A program made the position numbers and the translations under genes. Positions 46,984-58,045 of a stretch of DNA of 64,000 nt are shown here, in pieces; position 1 is the first letter of the stretch; each line of letters opens with the position of its first letter. This stretch comes from Cellvibrio sp. 79 (GTDB taxonomy: Bacteria; Pseudomonadota; Gammaproteobacteria; Pseudomonadales; Cellvibrionaceae), in contig MVDH01000003.1 in assembly GCA_003056245.1 (NCBI GenBank), positions 124,001 to 188,000 on the forward strand. The letters are read 5' to 3'. The notes under the pieces are model-generated. The model did no database searches. It had not been told where the DNA came from and worked only from the letters and a program-made list of their open reading frames with translations.

Positions 46984-49794
46984 TTAGAGCTGGCGCGCGA
47001 CCTCTTTCACTTCATACACTTCGATCTGGTCGCCGACTTTTACGTCATAGTTTTTAACACCGATACCGCACTCGAAGCCGTTGCGAACTTCAGCAACGTC
47101 GTCTTTAAAGCGACGCAGGGATTCCAGTTCGCCGGTGAAGATCACCACGTTGTCACGCAATACACGGATTGGTTTATTGCGGTACACGGTACCTTCAACC
47201 ACCATACAACCGGCAACTTGACCAAACTTGGGCGAGTTGAACACTTCGCGCACATTGGCAATACCAACGATGGTTTCTACACGCTCCGGATCCAGCATAC
47301 CGCTCAACGCCGCTTTCACTTCATCCAGCAATTGGTAAATGATGCTGTAGTAACGAATATCAACGCCTTCGGATTCCGCCAGGCGACGAGTCGCGCCGTC
47401 AGCGCGCACGTTAAAGCCAACGATGATCGCACCGGAGGTAATCGCCAGGTTCACATCGTTTTCAGTGATACCACCGATACCGGAAGAGATCACATTCACT
47501 TGTACTTCATCATTGCCGATATCGGCCAATGAAGCCTGGATTGCTTCAAGAGAACCACGTACGTCTGCTTTCACAACAACAGTCAATGTCTTCTTCTGGC
47601 CAGCTTCCATGTTGGAGAACATGTTCTCCAGCTTGGCTGCCTGGAAGCGTGCAAGTTTCTCTTTACGCTCTTTCTCGGCGCGGAATGCGGCAACTTCACG
47701 GGCTTTACGCTCGTCATCCAGCACCACGAAATCATCACCGGCGCTTGGCGGAGTATCCAAACCGAGGATCTCTACCGGAGTAGATGGACCCGCTTCTTTC
47801 ACTTGCTCGCCACGCTCGTTGGACATTGCGCGCACTCGGCCATAACTTTGACCGGCCAGCAACAAATCGCCTTGTTTCAAAGTACCTTGCTGTACGAGAA
47901 CTGTTGCTACCGTACCGCGGCCTTTATCTACACGCGATTCAATCACCACACCTTTCGCCGCCGCATTGGTAACTGCACTCAATTCCAATACTTCGGCTTG
48001 CAGGGAGATAGCTTCCAACAGCTCGTCGATACCTTGACCAGTGTGGGCAGATACCTGGATAAACTGGGTGTCACCACCGTAGTTTTCCGGGATAACACCT
48101 TTAACTACCAATTCATTGGTCACACGATCCGGATCAGCAGATGGCTTATCGCATTTGTTGATAGCAACAACGATAGGCACGTTTGCAGCGCGGGCGTGAA
48201 GAATGGCTTCTTCGGTTTGCGGCATTACGCCGTCATCCGCCGCTACCACCAGAATCACCACGTCGGTTGCTTTGGCACCGCGAGCACGCATGGCAGTAAA
48301 CGCGGCGTGACCGGGAGTATCCAGGAAAGTGATTTCACCGCGCGACGTCGTCACACGATAAGCACCGATATGCTGGGTAATACCACCGGCTTCACCTGCA
48401 GCCACTTTGGCTTCGCGGATGTAATCGAGCAACGAGGTTTTACCATGGTCAACGTGACCCATTACGGTTACTACTGGCGCGCGGGTAGTTAACTCACCTT
48501 CAGTTTCCAGCGATTTCTCCAGCGCATGTTCTATATCGTTCTCGCTCACGAGATTAGCTTTATGGCCCAACTCTTCCACGATCAGCACAGCAGTATCCTG
48601 ATCGATAGATTCATTCATAGAAGCCATCACGCCCATTTTCATCAGGCGCTTAATCAGCTCATTCACTTTAATAGTGAGGCGCTGTGCTAATTCGGTAACA
48701 GCAATGGTTTCCGGAACATCAACTTCATGCACGATTTGGCTCGTCGGTTTCTTAAAGGCGTGTTTGTTGGTTTTCTTGTGATGCGCACGAATATGGCTAC
48801 GACGCGCTAATACATCACTGTCTTCACCGTCTTCGGCAACAAAGTCGAGCAAATCAATCTTGGCCGCTTTTTTCGGACCGGCAGCACCCTTCTTCACCGC
48901 TTTACCAGCGCCGCGCTTGCCACCGCGATCACCACTCTCTTCATCATCATCGTCATTGCGATTGTGATGTTTCTTGTGGCCATGGCCATGACGGGTATCT
49001 TCTTTATCTGCCGGTGGCGCAACAACTGCTACAGCAGGCTTACCTTTAGCGGGTTGTTGGCGCGCATCCGGCTTGGCATTTTTATTAGCGGCAGGTGCAG
49101 CAGCAGGTTTTTCGGCTGGCTTGTCATTACGCGGCTGGCGACGAGCTTCTTCAGCTGCGCGCTTGGCTTCATCGCGCGCTTTCAATTCAGCTTGGCGGGC
49201 AGCTTCTTCTGCCTGACGACGCTCAATTGCGGCACGGCGCTTTTCCTCAATGCCATCCGTAAAGGAGATACGGTGCGAAGGTGCTTCAACAACAGGCTCT
49301 TCTGCCGGTGTTGGAGCGGCCACTTCAGCAACAATAGGCTCCGGCTCGGCAACAACCACCGGCTCCGGCTCTACCAGGACGGGTTCAGGTGCAGGTTCTA
49401 CCGGGGCAATCACCGGTTCAGGTGCTACCAAATCAACAACCGATTCAACTTCCGGTTCATGCTGTTCAGCAACAGCTGCGGATTCAGCCACTTCATCCTC
49501 GCGCTTGATGTAAGTACGCTTTTTGCGCACTTCAACATTCACGGTTTTCTTAGCATTACCCGTACCGGTTTTGATGGTGGTCGTAGTTTTACGTTGTAAT
49601 GTGATCTTTTTAGGTTCCAAAACAGCCTCACCGTGGCTGTTTTTCAGGAAGGCCAGCAAACGCTGCTTCTCATCATCAGACACTTTCGCCTCGGCGTTTT
49701 TGTGCTGCAAACCGGCTTCCTGCATTTGCTTAAGCAAACGCTCTACCGGGGCACCTATAGATTTGGCGAGTTCATTAACAGTTACTTCTGCCAT
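46984..49794 (-). CDS. infB: Translation initiation factor IF-2
   Basis: 936 residues. The N-terminal IF2_N module has [20 protein letters not shown], then a long Lys/Glu/Ala/Pro-rich region (about 60-330), then a second IF2_N-like module (about 362-412). The GTPase domain begins near residue 440 with [14 protein letters not shown] (G1), [12 protein letters not shown] (G3) and AINKCDKP (G4). Domains II-IV follow. It brings initiator tRNA to the 30S subunit. Unusually large because of its variable N-terminal part, as in many gammaproteobacteria. Confidence 0.98.
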   Translation of the reverse strand: MAEVTVNELAKSIGAPVERLLKQMQEAGLQHKNAEAKVSDDEKQRLLAFLKNSHGEAVLEPKKITLQRKTTTTIKTGTGNAKKTVNVEVRKKRTYIKREDEVAESAAVAEQHEPEVESVVDLVAPEPVIAPVEPAPEPVLVEPEPVVVAEPEPIVAEVAAPTPAEEPVVEAPSHRISFTDGIEEKRRAAIERRQAEEAARQAELKARDEAKRAAEEARRQPRNDKPAEKPAAAPAANKNAKPDARQQPAKGKPAVAVVAPPADKEDTRHGHGHKKHHNRNDDDDEESGDRGGKRGAGKAVKKGAAGPKKAAKIDLLDFVAEDGEDSDVLARRSHIRAHHKKTNKHAFKKPTSQIVHEVDVPETIAVTELAQRLTIKVNELIKRLMKMGVMASMNESIDQDTAVLIVEELGHKANLVSENDIEHALEKSLETEGELTTRAPVVTVMGHVDHGKTSLLDYIREAKVAAGEAGGITQHIGAYRVTTSRGEITFLDTPGHAAFTAMRARGAKATDVVILVVAADDGVMPQTEEAILHARAANVPIVVAINKCDKPSADPDRVTNELVVKGVIPENYGGDTQFIQVSAHTGQGIDELLEAISLQAEVLELSAVTNAAAKGVVIESRVDKGRGTVATVLVQQGTLKQGDLLLAGQSYGRVRAMSNERGEQVKEAGPSTPVEILGLDTPPSAGDDFVVLDDERKAREVAAFRAEKERKEKLARFQAAKLENMFSNMEAGQKKTLTVVVKADVRGSLEAIQASLADIGNDEVQVNVISSGIGGITENDVNLAITSGAIIVGFNVRADGATRRLAESEGVDIRYYSIIYQLLDEVKAALSGMLDPERVETIVGIANVREVFNSPKFGQVAGCMVVEGTVYRNKPIRVLRDNVVIFTGELESLRRFKDDVAEVRNGFECGIGVKNYDVKVGDQIEVYEVKEVARQL

Positions 49795-49849
49795 TGTTTT
49801 TCCTCAGGGATTCTGTTCGTTGCCTAGGTTTTCGCTCTATGGCTCACAC

Positions 49850-51331
49850 TTAGGCAAACCAGGGCTCACGCGCTTTCATAATTAATGCAGCGGCACGAGT
49901 CGCATCAACACCTTTAATATCCACCAACTCGTCAATGGATTGCTCAGCCAAATCTTCCATGGTCACAATGCCGCGGCGTGCAAGTTCAGCCGCCAGCGCA
50001 TCGTCCATACCTTCCATCGTTAATAAATCTTCTGCCGGAGCAACACCTTCAATACGCTCTTCGGATGCTAACGCTTGCGTTAACAATGCGTCTTTAGCGC
50101 GCGCGCGCAGCTCTTCGGCAATGTCTTCATCAAACCCATCGATTGCCAGCATTTCTTCCAGCGGTACGTAAGCAACCTCTTCAAGCGTGGTGAAACCTTC
50201 TTCTACCAATACACCAGCGATGTCTTCATCAACGTCGAGTGCACTCATAAACATATTGATGTAGCTGCCGGATTCTGCTTGTTGCTTGGACTGCCAATCA
50301 GCAACGCTCATTACGTTGATGTTCCAGCCAGTCAACTCGCACGCAAGGCGCACGTTTTGACCACCACGACCAATGGCCATCGCCAGATTTTCTTCGTTTA
50401 CAGCGAGGTCCATCGATGCAGCATCTTCATCCACTACAATGGATTCAATTTCAGCAGGTGACATCGCATTGATAACAAATTGCGCCGGGTTATCGTCCCA
50501 CAACACAATATCTACACGCTCACCGCCCAACTCATTGGAGACCGCTTGTACGCGCGAACCACGCATACCAACGCAAGCACCAACAGGGTCAATACGACCA
50601 TCGTTAGTTTTTACTGCAATTTTTGCGCGCAAACCGGGGTCGCGAGCAGCACCTTTAATTTCAATGATTTCTTCAGCGATTTCCGGTACTTCAATTTTGA
50701 ACAGCTCTACCAGCATTTTTGGATTGGAACGGCTCAACAATAATTGCGGACCGCGCGCTTCGCTACGCACTTCCAGCAACAAAGTACGAATACGATCACC
50801 CATACGGAAAATTTCACGGCCAATTAATTGATCGCGCGGCAACACACCTTCAGCATTGTTGCCAAGATCAACAATAATGCTGTCACGCGTTACTTTTTTC
50901 ACAGTACCGCTAATCAATTCGCCCATGCGATCACGGTATTCGTCAACCATTTGCGCACGTTCGGCTTCACGCACTTTTTGTACAATCACTTGTTTTGCAG
51001 TTTGTGCAGCAATACGGCCGAATTCAGCGTTTTCGATTTTCTCGCGATACACATCACCGACTTTTACCGATGAATCTTTTTCGCGCGCTTCATCCAGATA
51101 CAGTTGCGTACCCAATTCAGCCATAACATCGTCAGCAACCACATCCCAGCTACGCCAGGTTTCGTAATCGCCATTAACACGATTAATTTTTACTTCAACA
51201 ACAGAGTCTTCATCGAAGCGTTTTTTAGTGGCGGTAGCGAGAGCAGTTTCAATCGCCTGGAAAATTAATTCTTTATCAACGCCTTTCTCATTGGATACCG
51301 CATCAGCGACCAGCAAAATTTCTTTGTTCAT
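49850..51331 (-). CDS. nusA: Transcription termination/antitermination protein NusA
   Basis: 493 residues. The N-terminal domain (1-130) binds RNA polymerase. An S1 domain (about 135-200, [20 protein letters not shown]) and two KH domains (about 230-345, with [17 protein letters not shown] and [13 protein letters not shown]) follow. Two acidic C-terminal repeats (about 365-490) each have helix-hairpin-helix-like motifs. It couples transcription pausing and termination. Between rimP and infB as usual. Confidence 0.97.
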   Translation of the reverse strand: MNKEILLVADAVSNEKGVDKELIFQAIETALATATKKRFDEDSVVEVKINRVNGDYETWRSWDVVADDVMAELGTQLYLDEAREKDSSVKVGDVYREKIENAEFGRIAAQTAKQVIVQKVREAERAQMVDEYRDRMGELISGTVKKVTRDSIIVDLGNNAEGVLPRDQLIGREIFRMGDRIRTLLLEVRSEARGPQLLLSRSNPKMLVELFKIEVPEIAEEIIEIKGAARDPGLRAKIAVKTNDGRIDPVGACVGMRGSRVQAVSNELGGERVDIVLWDDNPAQFVINAMSPAEIESIVVDEDAASMDLAVNEENLAMAIGRGGQNVRLACELTGWNINVMSVADWQSKQQAESGSYINMFMSALDVDEDIAGVLVEEGFTTLEEVAYVPLEEMLAIDGFDEDIAEELRARAKDALLTQALASEERIEGVAPAEDLLTMEGMDDALAAELARRGIVTMEDLAEQSIDELVDIKGVDATRAAALIMKAREPWFA

Positions 51332-51455
51332 TGGTTTGCCTCTGTTAACTCCTCTAGCCGGCGTTGAAAATCAACGCATCGGATCAGTAAATTTTCCATT
51401 GCGATACTGCGGGTCTGCGAACACTATTCGCTCACTACAGCGTTTGATTAAAAAC

Positions 51456-51953
51456 CTAGTCTTTTTCGTTGAGCAAATTATGTTGCCGTAAAATTTCATC
51501 GTAACGCGGCTCTACGTTTGCTTTGTCGATTGAATCAATTGGAAATTGGATTTCCTGATTATCGGCCAGCACAAATACTTCACCATTTTCCACTTTAGTG
51601 ATAACGCCTTTAAAACGACGACGACCATCGCGCGCGATACGCAAACGTGCATTGATAGTTTCACCAACAAAGCGTGCGTAATGTGATTCTTTATATAAAG
51701 GGCGATCCAGTCCGGGCGAAGAAACCTCCAGGGTATATTCGCCATCGATAGGATCTTCCACATCAAACACGGCACTAACCTGGCGACTAACGCGTTCACA
51801 ATCTTCCAATGACGCACCATTAGGGCCGTCAATATAGATGCGCACAGTGGTGTAACGCCCTTGAGTCAAATACTCCAGGCCCCAAAGTTCACACCCCAGG
51901 GATGTTGCTACCGGCTCAACCAGTTGCTCCAGAATTTCTTGCTTGGATGCCAT
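51456..51953 (-). CDS. rimP: Ribosome maturation factor RimP
   Basis: 165 residues. GCELWGLEYLTQGRYTTVRIYI is the N-terminal alpha/beta domain, and VEDPIDGEYTLEVSSPGLDRPL is the family signature. The C-terminal domain is an SH3-like barrel. Needed for 30S maturation. It follows metY after two terminators. Confidence 0.95.
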   Translation of the reverse strand: MASKQEILEQLVEPVATSLGCELWGLEYLTQGRYTTVRIYIDGPNGASLEDCERVSRQVSAVFDVEDPIDGEYTLEVSSPGLDRPLYKESHYARFVGETINARLRIARDGRRRFKGVITKVENGEVFVLADNQEIQFPIDSIDKANVEPRYDEILRQHNLLNEKD

Positions 51954-52031
51954 GCTTTAATCCGAGACCTTAATCAATAAAAACAGCGGTAGCCTCGTAA
52001 TTCTTACAAAACCAGAGGCCTAAAAAACAAA

Positions 52032-52050
52032 AATGGGCACTAGGCCCATT
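52032..52050 (-). terminator. Second terminator between metY and rimP
   Basis: Stem AATGGGC / GCCCATT with a 5-base loop, followed on the minus strand by a T-rich tract (complement of AAAAAACAAA). Confidence 0.7.
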
Positions 52051-52116
52051 AAACGAATACTACATTCACCACACAGGCCTGCGTGGCGTGGGCCGAAACC
52101 CTGAACAGCGAATACA

Positions 52117-52139
52117 AAAAAGCCCCATGAAGGGGCTTC
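52117..52139 (-). terminator. First terminator after metY
   Basis: Stem AAGCCCC / GGGGCTT with loop ATGAA and a run of T on the minus strand. Confidence 0.8.
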
Positions 52140-52262
52140 TCGACCTGAATTTGCTTTAGGGAAAAGCAAATTCACTACAGCTGTCTGGCGAGAACCGGGA
52201 ACTCCCTTTATCTCCACCTGTTTCTTGCGGCATCAAAATAATGCACAAGAAGCAAAGAATTT

Positions 52263-52339
<77 letters not shown>

Positions 52340-52380
52340 ACTGAAACTCAAACTTGCTAACTGCTCAAGTGAGGTCGCGC

Positions 52381-52409
52381 ATTCTATGGAAGTGACTGTC
52401 ACTGGTCAA
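52381..52409 (-). promoter_or_regulatory. Promoter of metY
   Basis: TTGACC (52404-52409) and TAGAAT (52381-52386) with an exact 17-base spacer, followed by a GC-rich discriminator GCGCGACC. This is the build of stable-RNA promoters subject to stringent control. It lies about 40 bases before the tRNA. Confidence 0.7.
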
Positions 52410-52488
52410 GCATTAATTTCTCTGAATCATCAAATAGATAATTCCACTCGCGCCAGATACAGCTTAATGAAGGCCTATGACAAAACAA

Positions 52489-53406
52489 TTAAACAGTTTT
52501 ATTTAAAAAATTACCGACAGCATTACTGTCAGCAAAAACACCTATATCAATCAATCGGCGATTGAGATCTATATTGCGTCTGGTGTTTTCATTGAAGAAT
52601 TCAGCTCGCGCCTGACGTTGATCTAACAGACGCTGTTCATTTTCGAATTGCTCCTGCTCATTCAACAGACGAGCCTCCTCTTGCGCAATCAGTTCTTCTT
52701 CGCGCTGACGGCGGACCTCTTCAGAGCTAGCACTTGCATCGGACTCGTCAACCGCCCCCGGTTGGGATTGAGGAGCTCCGCTGCGCAAGCTGTTTTCCTC
52801 TCCAGCTTCAGCGGTATCTTTAGCCCGCAGCTCTGCTCGTGCATCCAATTCCATTTTTGCTGCGGCAGCAGCAACCCTGCCATCCTGCGCAGAGGGCTCA
52901 GCAGGAGCATTTGCCGCACGGCGTAACTGCTGGGCCTTGCGCAGGGTTGCTTCCGGATCACCTGGTATGGGGCTTGTATCAACGTCAACCGACCCGCCAA
53001 CGGCATAACTCACACCATCCGGGCCACGCACAAAACTATAGGTAGGACTGCTGCCATATTGACCCGCAGCTGCGGCATGTGCCTGCTCGTGAGAGCGAAC
53101 CTCCCGATCACGCGCCGCCAGCTCCTGGATTTGATCCTGCTCGACTTTCAATTCTTCTTCGGTACGCCCGCCATTTGCACGACGCTCTTGCGCCAATGTT
53201 GCCTGGCGATCACGCTCAATATCATCATTGGGGCGCTCGTCGGGTAAGCGACGATTTTGGGATCGTACCGAGTCGGCTAATTGCTCGGTGGGTTTAAATG
53301 TGGATGACTTGAGATCGGTCGCCTCCTGGCCAACAGCCGCCCTACCCATAGGCGCATAAGGCGCGATGGTATTGGCGTAGTTAGAAGGAATAGAATTGCC
53401 GATCAC
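52489..53406 (-). CDS. SprA-related putative metalloprotease with HExxH motif
   Basis: 305 residues, GTG start 53406 with AGGGTG upstream. The core is RDREVRSHEQAHAAAAGQYG (about 97-116), which contains HEQAH, an HExxH zinc motif. GPDGVSYAVGGSVDVDTSPI follows, as in the SprA-related family. The flanks are long, charged and low-complexity. The family is thought to be metal-binding and may act in cell-surface processes; catalysis is unproven. It is followed upstream, on the same strand, by the flagellar-rod-like gene (21 bp away). Confidence 0.8.
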   Translation of the reverse strand: MIGNSIPSNYANTIAPYAPMGRAAVGQEATDLKSSTFKPTEQLADSVRSQNRRLPDERPNDDIERDRQATLAQERRANGGRTEEELKVEQDQIQELAARDREVRSHEQAHAAAAGQYGSSPTYSFVRGPDGVSYAVGGSVDVDTSPIPGDPEATLRKAQQLRRAANAPAEPSAQDGRVAAAAAKMELDARAELRAKDTAEAGEENSLRSGAPQSQPGAVDESDASASSEEVRRQREEELIAQEEARLLNEQEQFENEQRLLDQRQARAEFFNENTRRNIDLNRRLIDIGVFADSNAVGNFLNKTV

Positions 53407-53427
53407 TTAAATCACCCTGAATTCCGA

Positions 53428-53685
53428 CTAGGCTCTTACATCGAGCAATGTGCCGATAGTTTCATCTGCTGTTTTTACTACCCGAGCAGAACTATCAAAC
53501 ACCTGCGTCTGGGCCTTGAGATTTACCAAAGCCTCGGCTAAATCCTGCGATTGGGAATTAGACTGCGGCGCATCTGCACGCTGGGTAGTACCTGCCTGGG
53601 CAATCTGTTGCGCAGATTGCGTCATTGAAACCTGACTTCTTTGCATGCCAATCAGGCCCTGGTTTACAACTGAACCTACGTCCAT
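53428..53685 (-). CDS. Small flagellar-rod-like protein
   Basis: 85 residues from ATG 53685 after AAGGGG. The N-terminal MDVGSVVNQGLIGMQRSQ and C-terminal DSSARVVKTADETIGTLLD pattern resembles the ends of FlgE/FlgG-type rod and hook proteins, but the middle is absent. No flagellar gene is nearby. It is probably co-transcribed with the HExxH gene. Confidence 0.55.
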   Translation of the reverse strand: MDVGSVVNQGLIGMQRSQVSMTQSAQQIAQAGTTQRADAPQSNSQSQDLAEALVNLKAQTQVFDSSARVVKTADETIGTLLDVRA

Positions 53686-53877
53686 TACGTCACCCCTTTC
53701 TCATATTCAATGGGTAAACCTTATAAGGAATTGCCTGCGCCTAGGCAAAATAAACAATTCCCCAATACTGATAACAGTTTACGCCGCAAAGAGCACAAAA
53801 AACAGGCGGATTTGCCGCTCACCAAGGCATTTCTAAGACAACTTTGATTTAAAAACGGAAAACATATAACCGTAGGA

Positions 53878-54555
53878 TTATTGCGAGGCAGGCAAGATTC
53901 CGCGAGCAACCTGATAGTCCGAAATGGCCCTTGCCTGCTCAAATACACTTTGTGCCGTTAGCTGCAAACGGCTACGCACTGGCAATCCGGCCGCCTGCAA
54001 GGCTCGGCCACTCCAGGTGTTGCAATTGCTGAATAATCCATATTGACCTTCAGCCCGATAAAAATGCCCCACCCCTTCACCATAGGCAGGCAAAGGGATT
54101 AATTGCCCCTTGTCATCGCGCACGAAAGAATTATCGATATAACGAATCAGCAGCCGCAAACCTTTATCGGTAATTGCTAGTGCCGCACGGGTTTCAGCAG
54201 GAATTTCGGTAAAAGGCGATTGCGTATACGTCAGTACTTGCAGGGCAGAATATTGGGACACAAACAACGCTTTGGTTGCCGTGCCGACGCTTTTACTTTT
54301 ACCTGTAAAGTAATCGCCATCCCCCCAACCAACACGAACAAATTGCTGGCCGACAGCTTCTTCGCCCATCACTTTACTGTGCGCACGCACTGCATCAGCA
54401 GGCAGCAAAATGCTGGTATGCCATTCCCGGTAAATAAAATAAATTTGTTGTGAAGCATTCGCTGTGGGGATTTTTTCCTTGTCCGGTAAGGAAGAGCATC
54501 CCGCCAGTGCCACAAAAAGAATACCGCACGCTACCCGCAACAAACCAATGATCAT
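53878..54555 (-). CDS. DUF2459 family lipoprotein
   Basis: 225 residues. The lipobox is ALAGC (Cys20). YFIYREWHTSILL with RVGWGDGDYFTG is the family signature (TIGR02117 type), and LFSNCNTWSGRALQAAGLPV near the C-terminus holds Cys and His-like residues that suggest a papain-like site. Function is unknown. Its ATG overlaps the bioD stop by 4 bases (ATGA), so it is translated with bioD. Confidence 0.8.
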   Translation of the reverse strand: MIIGLLRVACGILFVALAGCSSLPDKEKIPTANASQQIYFIYREWHTSILLPADAVRAHSKVMGEEAVGQQFVRVGWGDGDYFTGKSKSVGTATKALFVSQYSALQVLTYTQSPFTEIPAETRAALAITDKGLRLLIRYIDNSFVRDDKGQLIPLPAYGEGVGHFYRAEGQYGLFSNCNTWSGRALQAAGLPVRSRLQLTAQSVFEQARAISDYQVARGILPASQ

Positions 54556-55250
54556 GATTGTAAAAGCGCCGCTGTAAATAACTGCTCATCAACTGTTGTT
54601 GCGACTTGCTCCGGATCTGGCGAATCCAGCCAAGGTACAATACCCAAACAAGGAGCGGGAATGCGTGCCGCCAAACTTTCGATATTTTCCCGCAACACCG
54701 GCATATCGGCGTCCACACAATTGGCAACCCACCCCGCCAACGGCAAACCGTCATTGCGAATAGCCTCGACAGTTAATAGTGCATGGCTGATACAACCCAG
54801 GCGCACGCCCACCACCAATATCACCGGCAACTGCAAAATTTTTGCGATATCCGCCATCGTTTCGCGTGGATTTAACGGTACTCGCCAACCGCCCGCACCT
54901 TCAATTAACGTAAAGTCCGCTTGCTGTAAACTGCCGCGGCAAAAGCCGGCAATACGATCCGCCGATAGCACGCGCTTTTCCTGCACAGCAGCGATATGCG
55001 GTGCAATTGCAGCTTGCAAGGCGATGGGATTAATTTGCTCATACGCAAGCGATTCAGTCATTACCGACTGCAAAAGCAGAGCGTCGTCATTGCGTAAACC
55101 TGCGTCTGTTTTTGCGCAGCCAGCGGCAACCGGTTTTAATGCTGCAGTACGCAAACCTTGTTTTTTTGCCGCCAATAATAAGCCGGCAGTAACCAGTGTC
55201 TTACCGACGTTGGTATCTGTGCCGGTTACAAAAAATTGTTTTCTGGTCAT
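54552..55250 (-). CDS. bioD: Dethiobiotin synthetase
   Basis: 232 residues. FFVTGTDTNVGKT is the Walker-type P-loop of BioD. LKPVAAGCAK and LIEGAGGWRVPL are the conserved substrate and Mg-binding segments. It makes dethiobiotin from DAPA, CO2 and ATP. The ribosome-binding site is weak. It follows bioHC by 19 bp. Confidence 0.95.
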   Translation of the reverse strand: MTRKQFFVTGTDTNVGKTLVTAGLLLAAKKQGLRTAALKPVAAGCAKTDAGLRNDDALLLQSVMTESLAYEQINPIALQAAIAPHIAAVQEKRVLSADRIAGFCRGSLQQADFTLIEGAGGWRVPLNPRETMADIAKILQLPVILVVGVRLGCISHALLTVEAIRNDGLPLAGWVANCVDADMPVLRENIESLAARIPAPCLGIVPWLDSPDPEQVATTVDEQLFTAALLQS

Positions 55251-55269
55251 AGCGTTTTTTCACACTCAA

Positions 55270-56811
55270 TTAGCGTTTGTGCACCGACAAATAAAATACC
55301 TCATAGGTAGCAGGCAAGCCGCGCGCTTCGCGGGATTGTTCATAGGCATTTTTAAAAGCGGCAATGCGACTGCGTCCAGTCAAACCCTCCGGTTTTCCGG
55401 CATTGATATTGTGCGCTCCCAGAGCCTTCAATTCGCGCGTCAATTCAGTCAAGCGATCAAAATAAATAACGCGCTGCTCAACGGCAAAATGATCAATCGC
55501 CAGATTGGCCGCAATGGCTGCAAAACGCAAACTGTCTTGCGGCTGGAATTGATTTACATGCACATAATTATCCGCTTGTTGCCATGCAGATTTTAATTCG
55601 TGCAAGGTATTTGGCCCGAGCGTTGCCACCACCAATTGCCCGCCCGGTTTTAATACGCGCGCGAGCTCACGCAACAACTGCAATAAATTGGAGCACCACT
55701 GGATCGCCAGGCTTGAAAAAATCAAATCTACGCTGTGATCTGCAAGCGGCAACAATTCCGCATCCGCACATAGCCATTTAATTTGATGAGTATGTGTTTG
55801 CTGTTGTGAAAAATGTAACATACCTTCAGCAATATCCAGCCCGATTATAGCGGCACCATCAAATCGGTTTGCCAATTGCCGGGTAAAAAATCCCGTGCCC
55901 GACCCCAGGTCAATTACGGTCGCCCCACTCTCAAGTTGCACAGGAATATATTGCAGCAAATGCTTGCCTACATCGCGCTGTAGTTGTGCGACGGTATCGT
56001 ATGTGGGCGCAGCACGACCAAAAGATTGCGCTACTTTTTTCTTATCCAGACCAGAAGGTTCGATTATTTGCACCTGCAAAAAGCTGGAGATATTTTCAAT
56101 TACTGTAGCAGGCTGGCTCCAATGCAAGACATGGGCAGCTTGCGCGATGATTACACTTTTATGGGCGGGATTTATTTTTTCCAATTCAGCTGCAACGACC
56201 ACTGGAACCAACGCATCTTTTTCCGCAAGCAAATGCAAGCAAGGTTGTTGTAATTGCGCAAGCACCTGGCGATTATCCAACTCTGCCAACAACTCCAACA
56301 TTTGAATCCATTGCGAAGAAAACTCAACCGGCGCCTGCTGGCGCAACGATTTTAATAATTGGCGTTCATTGATATCGCCCTGCACCAGTAACCCGGAAAA
56401 TAATTTCAACGTTGCTTTTGGATCTTGCGTAAACGATTCGTTAAACTCGTCATTCACAATCGGAGACATTGCATTCGGATAATCATCGCTGGCGACAAAT
56501 TTTGCATTGGCGGCCAGCGTGATTAATGCGTGTACCTTTTTTGGATATTTATTCGCTAATTGCACGCCCAACATACCGCCCAGCGACCAACCCGCCACCA
56601 CGGAATTGTCCGGAATTCTGGCCGCGATATTTTCCAACAACGCAGCAAGCGAAAAATCATTGAGCACGGGCGCTTGGCCAAAGCCTGGCAAATCCAGCAC
56701 AGCTACCTGCGCAATTTTTTCCAGCGTCGGCAAAATGGGTTGCCAGGTATTGCTATCGCAACCCCAGCCGTGAAGCAGTATCAGATTGGGCATTGGTTTT
56801 GAATTATTCAT
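55270..56811 (-). CDS. bioHC: Bifunctional BioH-BioC fusion: pimeloyl-ACP methyl ester carboxylesterase + malonyl-ACP O-methyltransferase
   Basis: 513 residues. The BioH half (about 1-245) has [11 protein letters not shown], nucleophile Ser76 in GWSLGG, Asp199 in AEKDALVP and His227 in AAHVLHW. The BioC half (about 255-513) has [16 protein letters not shown], the SAM motif [11 protein letters not shown] (299-309) and FSSLAIQWC (BioC-type). BioC methylates malonyl-ACP to start pimelate synthesis and BioH removes the methyl ester at the end, so both ends of the route share one chain. Overlaps bioF by 8 bases. In E. coli the two are separate genes. Confidence 0.95.
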   Translation of the reverse strand: MNNSKPMPNLILLHGWGCDSNTWQPILPTLEKIAQVAVLDLPGFGQAPVLNDFSLAALLENIAARIPDNSVVAGWSLGGMLGVQLANKYPKKVHALITLAANAKFVASDDYPNAMSPIVNDEFNESFTQDPKATLKLFSGLLVQGDINERQLLKSLRQQAPVEFSSQWIQMLELLAELDNRQVLAQLQQPCLHLLAEKDALVPVVVAAELEKINPAHKSVIIAQAAHVLHWSQPATVIENISSFLQVQIIEPSGLDKKKVAQSFGRAAPTYDTVAQLQRDVGKHLLQYIPVQLESGATVIDLGSGTGFFTRQLANRFDGAAIIGLDIAEGMLHFSQQQTHTHQIKWLCADAELLPLADHSVDLIFSSLAIQWCSNLLQLLRELARVLKPGGQLVVATLGPNTLHELKSAWQQADNYVHVNQFQPQDSLRFAAIAANLAIDHFAVEQRVIYFDRLTELTRELKALGAHNINAGKPEGLTGRSRIAAFKNAYEQSREARGLPATYEVFYLSVHKR

Positions 56812-57985
56812 TGGGCAACTCGCTTATCACATCACCCAATACATTAAGAAGCTGATCGACTTGCGCGATGCTGTGTTGCGCCGAAAAAGTGATACGCAAA
56901 CGCGAGCTGCCAACGGGGACGGTGGGTGGGCGTATCGCGATAATTAAAATTCCCCGCGCGGCCAGCTTATCGGCAATCGCCAGGGTTTTAGCTTCGTTGC
57001 CAATGATAATGGGTTGAATTGGCGAAAAAGATTCCATCAATTGCAAACCCAAACGCGTCGCCCCATGACGAAAACGCGCAATTAATTGCTGCAAATGTTC
57101 ACGTCGCCAGAGTTCGGTTTGAATCAAACGCAAACTCGCACGTGTCGCGGCTGCAATTGCGGGTGGCATAGCGGTGGTATAAATATAAGGACGAGCAAAT
57201 TGGATCAGGGTTTCAATCAGTGTTTCACTACCCGCGACAAATGCCCCGAAACTTCCCGCAGCCTTTCCAAGCGTACCCATCAGGATCGGCAATTGCGCTT
57301 GCGTTAAACCAAAGTGTTCCGCGCTTCCCGCACCGGTTTTTCCCAGGCAACCAAAACCGTGGGCATCATCTACCATCAACCAGGCATTATTTTTTTGCGC
57401 AAGTGCGGCGAGCTCCGGCAAAGGGGCGCAGTCGCCATCCATACTGAACACACCGTCCACCACAATTAATTTGCGCGCGGCTTCTGTTTTCTCCAAACGC
57501 GCTTGCAAGTTAGCTAAATCGTTGTGCAAAAATCGCTGGAAGCGTGCACCGCTTAGCAAGCCGGCATCCAATAAACTAGCGTGATTCAGGCGATCTTCAA
57601 ACACGGCATCACCCTGTCCCACCAACGCCGTGATTGTGCCCATGTTGGCCATATAACCGGTGGAAAATAATAGCGCTCGCTCGCGCCCGGTAAACGCAGC
57701 CAATTCGTCTTCCAGCGCGTGATGTTCACTGGAGTGGCCCGCAACCAAATGCGATGCGCCGCTGCCAACACCGAATCTTTTTGCAGATTCCGTGAGCGCT
57801 GCAATTACTTCAGGATGATTGGCAAGACCAAGATAATCGTTGCTACAAAATGCGAGATATTTTTTTCCATCCACCATCACATCCGGCGTTTGCGGTGACT
57901 GCAAGGTTTTTCGGGTGCGATATAAATGTGCGGCACGGCGTTCGGCCAATTGCGGAGCGAGAATTTGATCGAGGTGAGATGACAT
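56804..57985 (-). CDS. bioF: 8-amino-7-oxononanoate synthase
   Basis: 393 residues from ATG 57985; a GTG 18 codons upstream is possible, and neither has a clear ribosome-binding site. [17 protein letters not shown], then [11 protein letters not shown] and [18 protein letters not shown] with the PLP Lys are the BioF motifs. It makes KAPA from pimeloyl-ACP and alanine. A hairpin precedes it (58002-58024). Confidence 0.95.
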   Translation of the reverse strand: MSSHLDQILAPQLAERRAAHLYRTRKTLQSPQTPDVMVDGKKYLAFCSNDYLGLANHPEVIAALTESAKRFGVGSGASHLVAGHSSEHHALEDELAAFTGRERALLFSTGYMANMGTITALVGQGDAVFEDRLNHASLLDAGLLSGARFQRFLHNDLANLQARLEKTEAARKLIVVDGVFSMDGDCAPLPELAALAQKNNAWLMVDDAHGFGCLGKTGAGSAEHFGLTQAQLPILMGTLGKAAGSFGAFVAGSETLIETLIQFARPYIYTTAMPPAIAAATRASLRLIQTELWRREHLQQLIARFRHGATRLGLQLMESFSPIQPIIIGNEAKTLAIADKLAARGILIIAIRPPTVPVGSSRLRITFSAQHSIAQVDQLLNVLGDVISELPNE

Positions 57986-58001
57986 GGGAAAAAATTTATA
58001 G

Positions 58002-58024
58002 GGCGGCTTTATGAACAAGCCGCC
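58002..58024 (-). promoter_or_regulatory. Hairpin between bioB and bioF
   Basis: Stem GGCGGCTT / AAGCCGCC with a 7-base loop, in the 60-base gap before the likely bioF start. No immediate T-run, so possibly an RNA-processing or translation-control element rather than a terminator. Confidence 0.5.
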
Positions 58025-58045
58025 GCATTGATAATTCACAGCACA

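Larger units (their letters stand above)
51954..52262. other. metY-rimP intergenic region with two terminators
   Basis: 309 bases without a gene. Two hairpins with T-runs on the minus strand are listed separately. They would release the tRNA and reduce read-through into rimP. An independent rimP promoter between them and the rimP start (51954-52021) is possible but I see no clear box. Confidence 0.45.

Noticed and set aside
47803-48492. Plus-strand frame of 229 codons antisense to infB
   Set aside because: It lies opposite the conserved IF-2 GTPase domain, and no family pattern is visible.
52020-52217. Minus-strand 65-codon frame between metY and rimP
   Set aside because: It is made of two terminator hairpins and the tRNA trailer; no start signals.
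54661-55596. Plus-strand frame of 311 codons antisense to bioD and bioHC
   Set aside because: It mirrors two well-supported genes; the protein is Ser/Ala/Lys-rich with no motif. A shadow frame.
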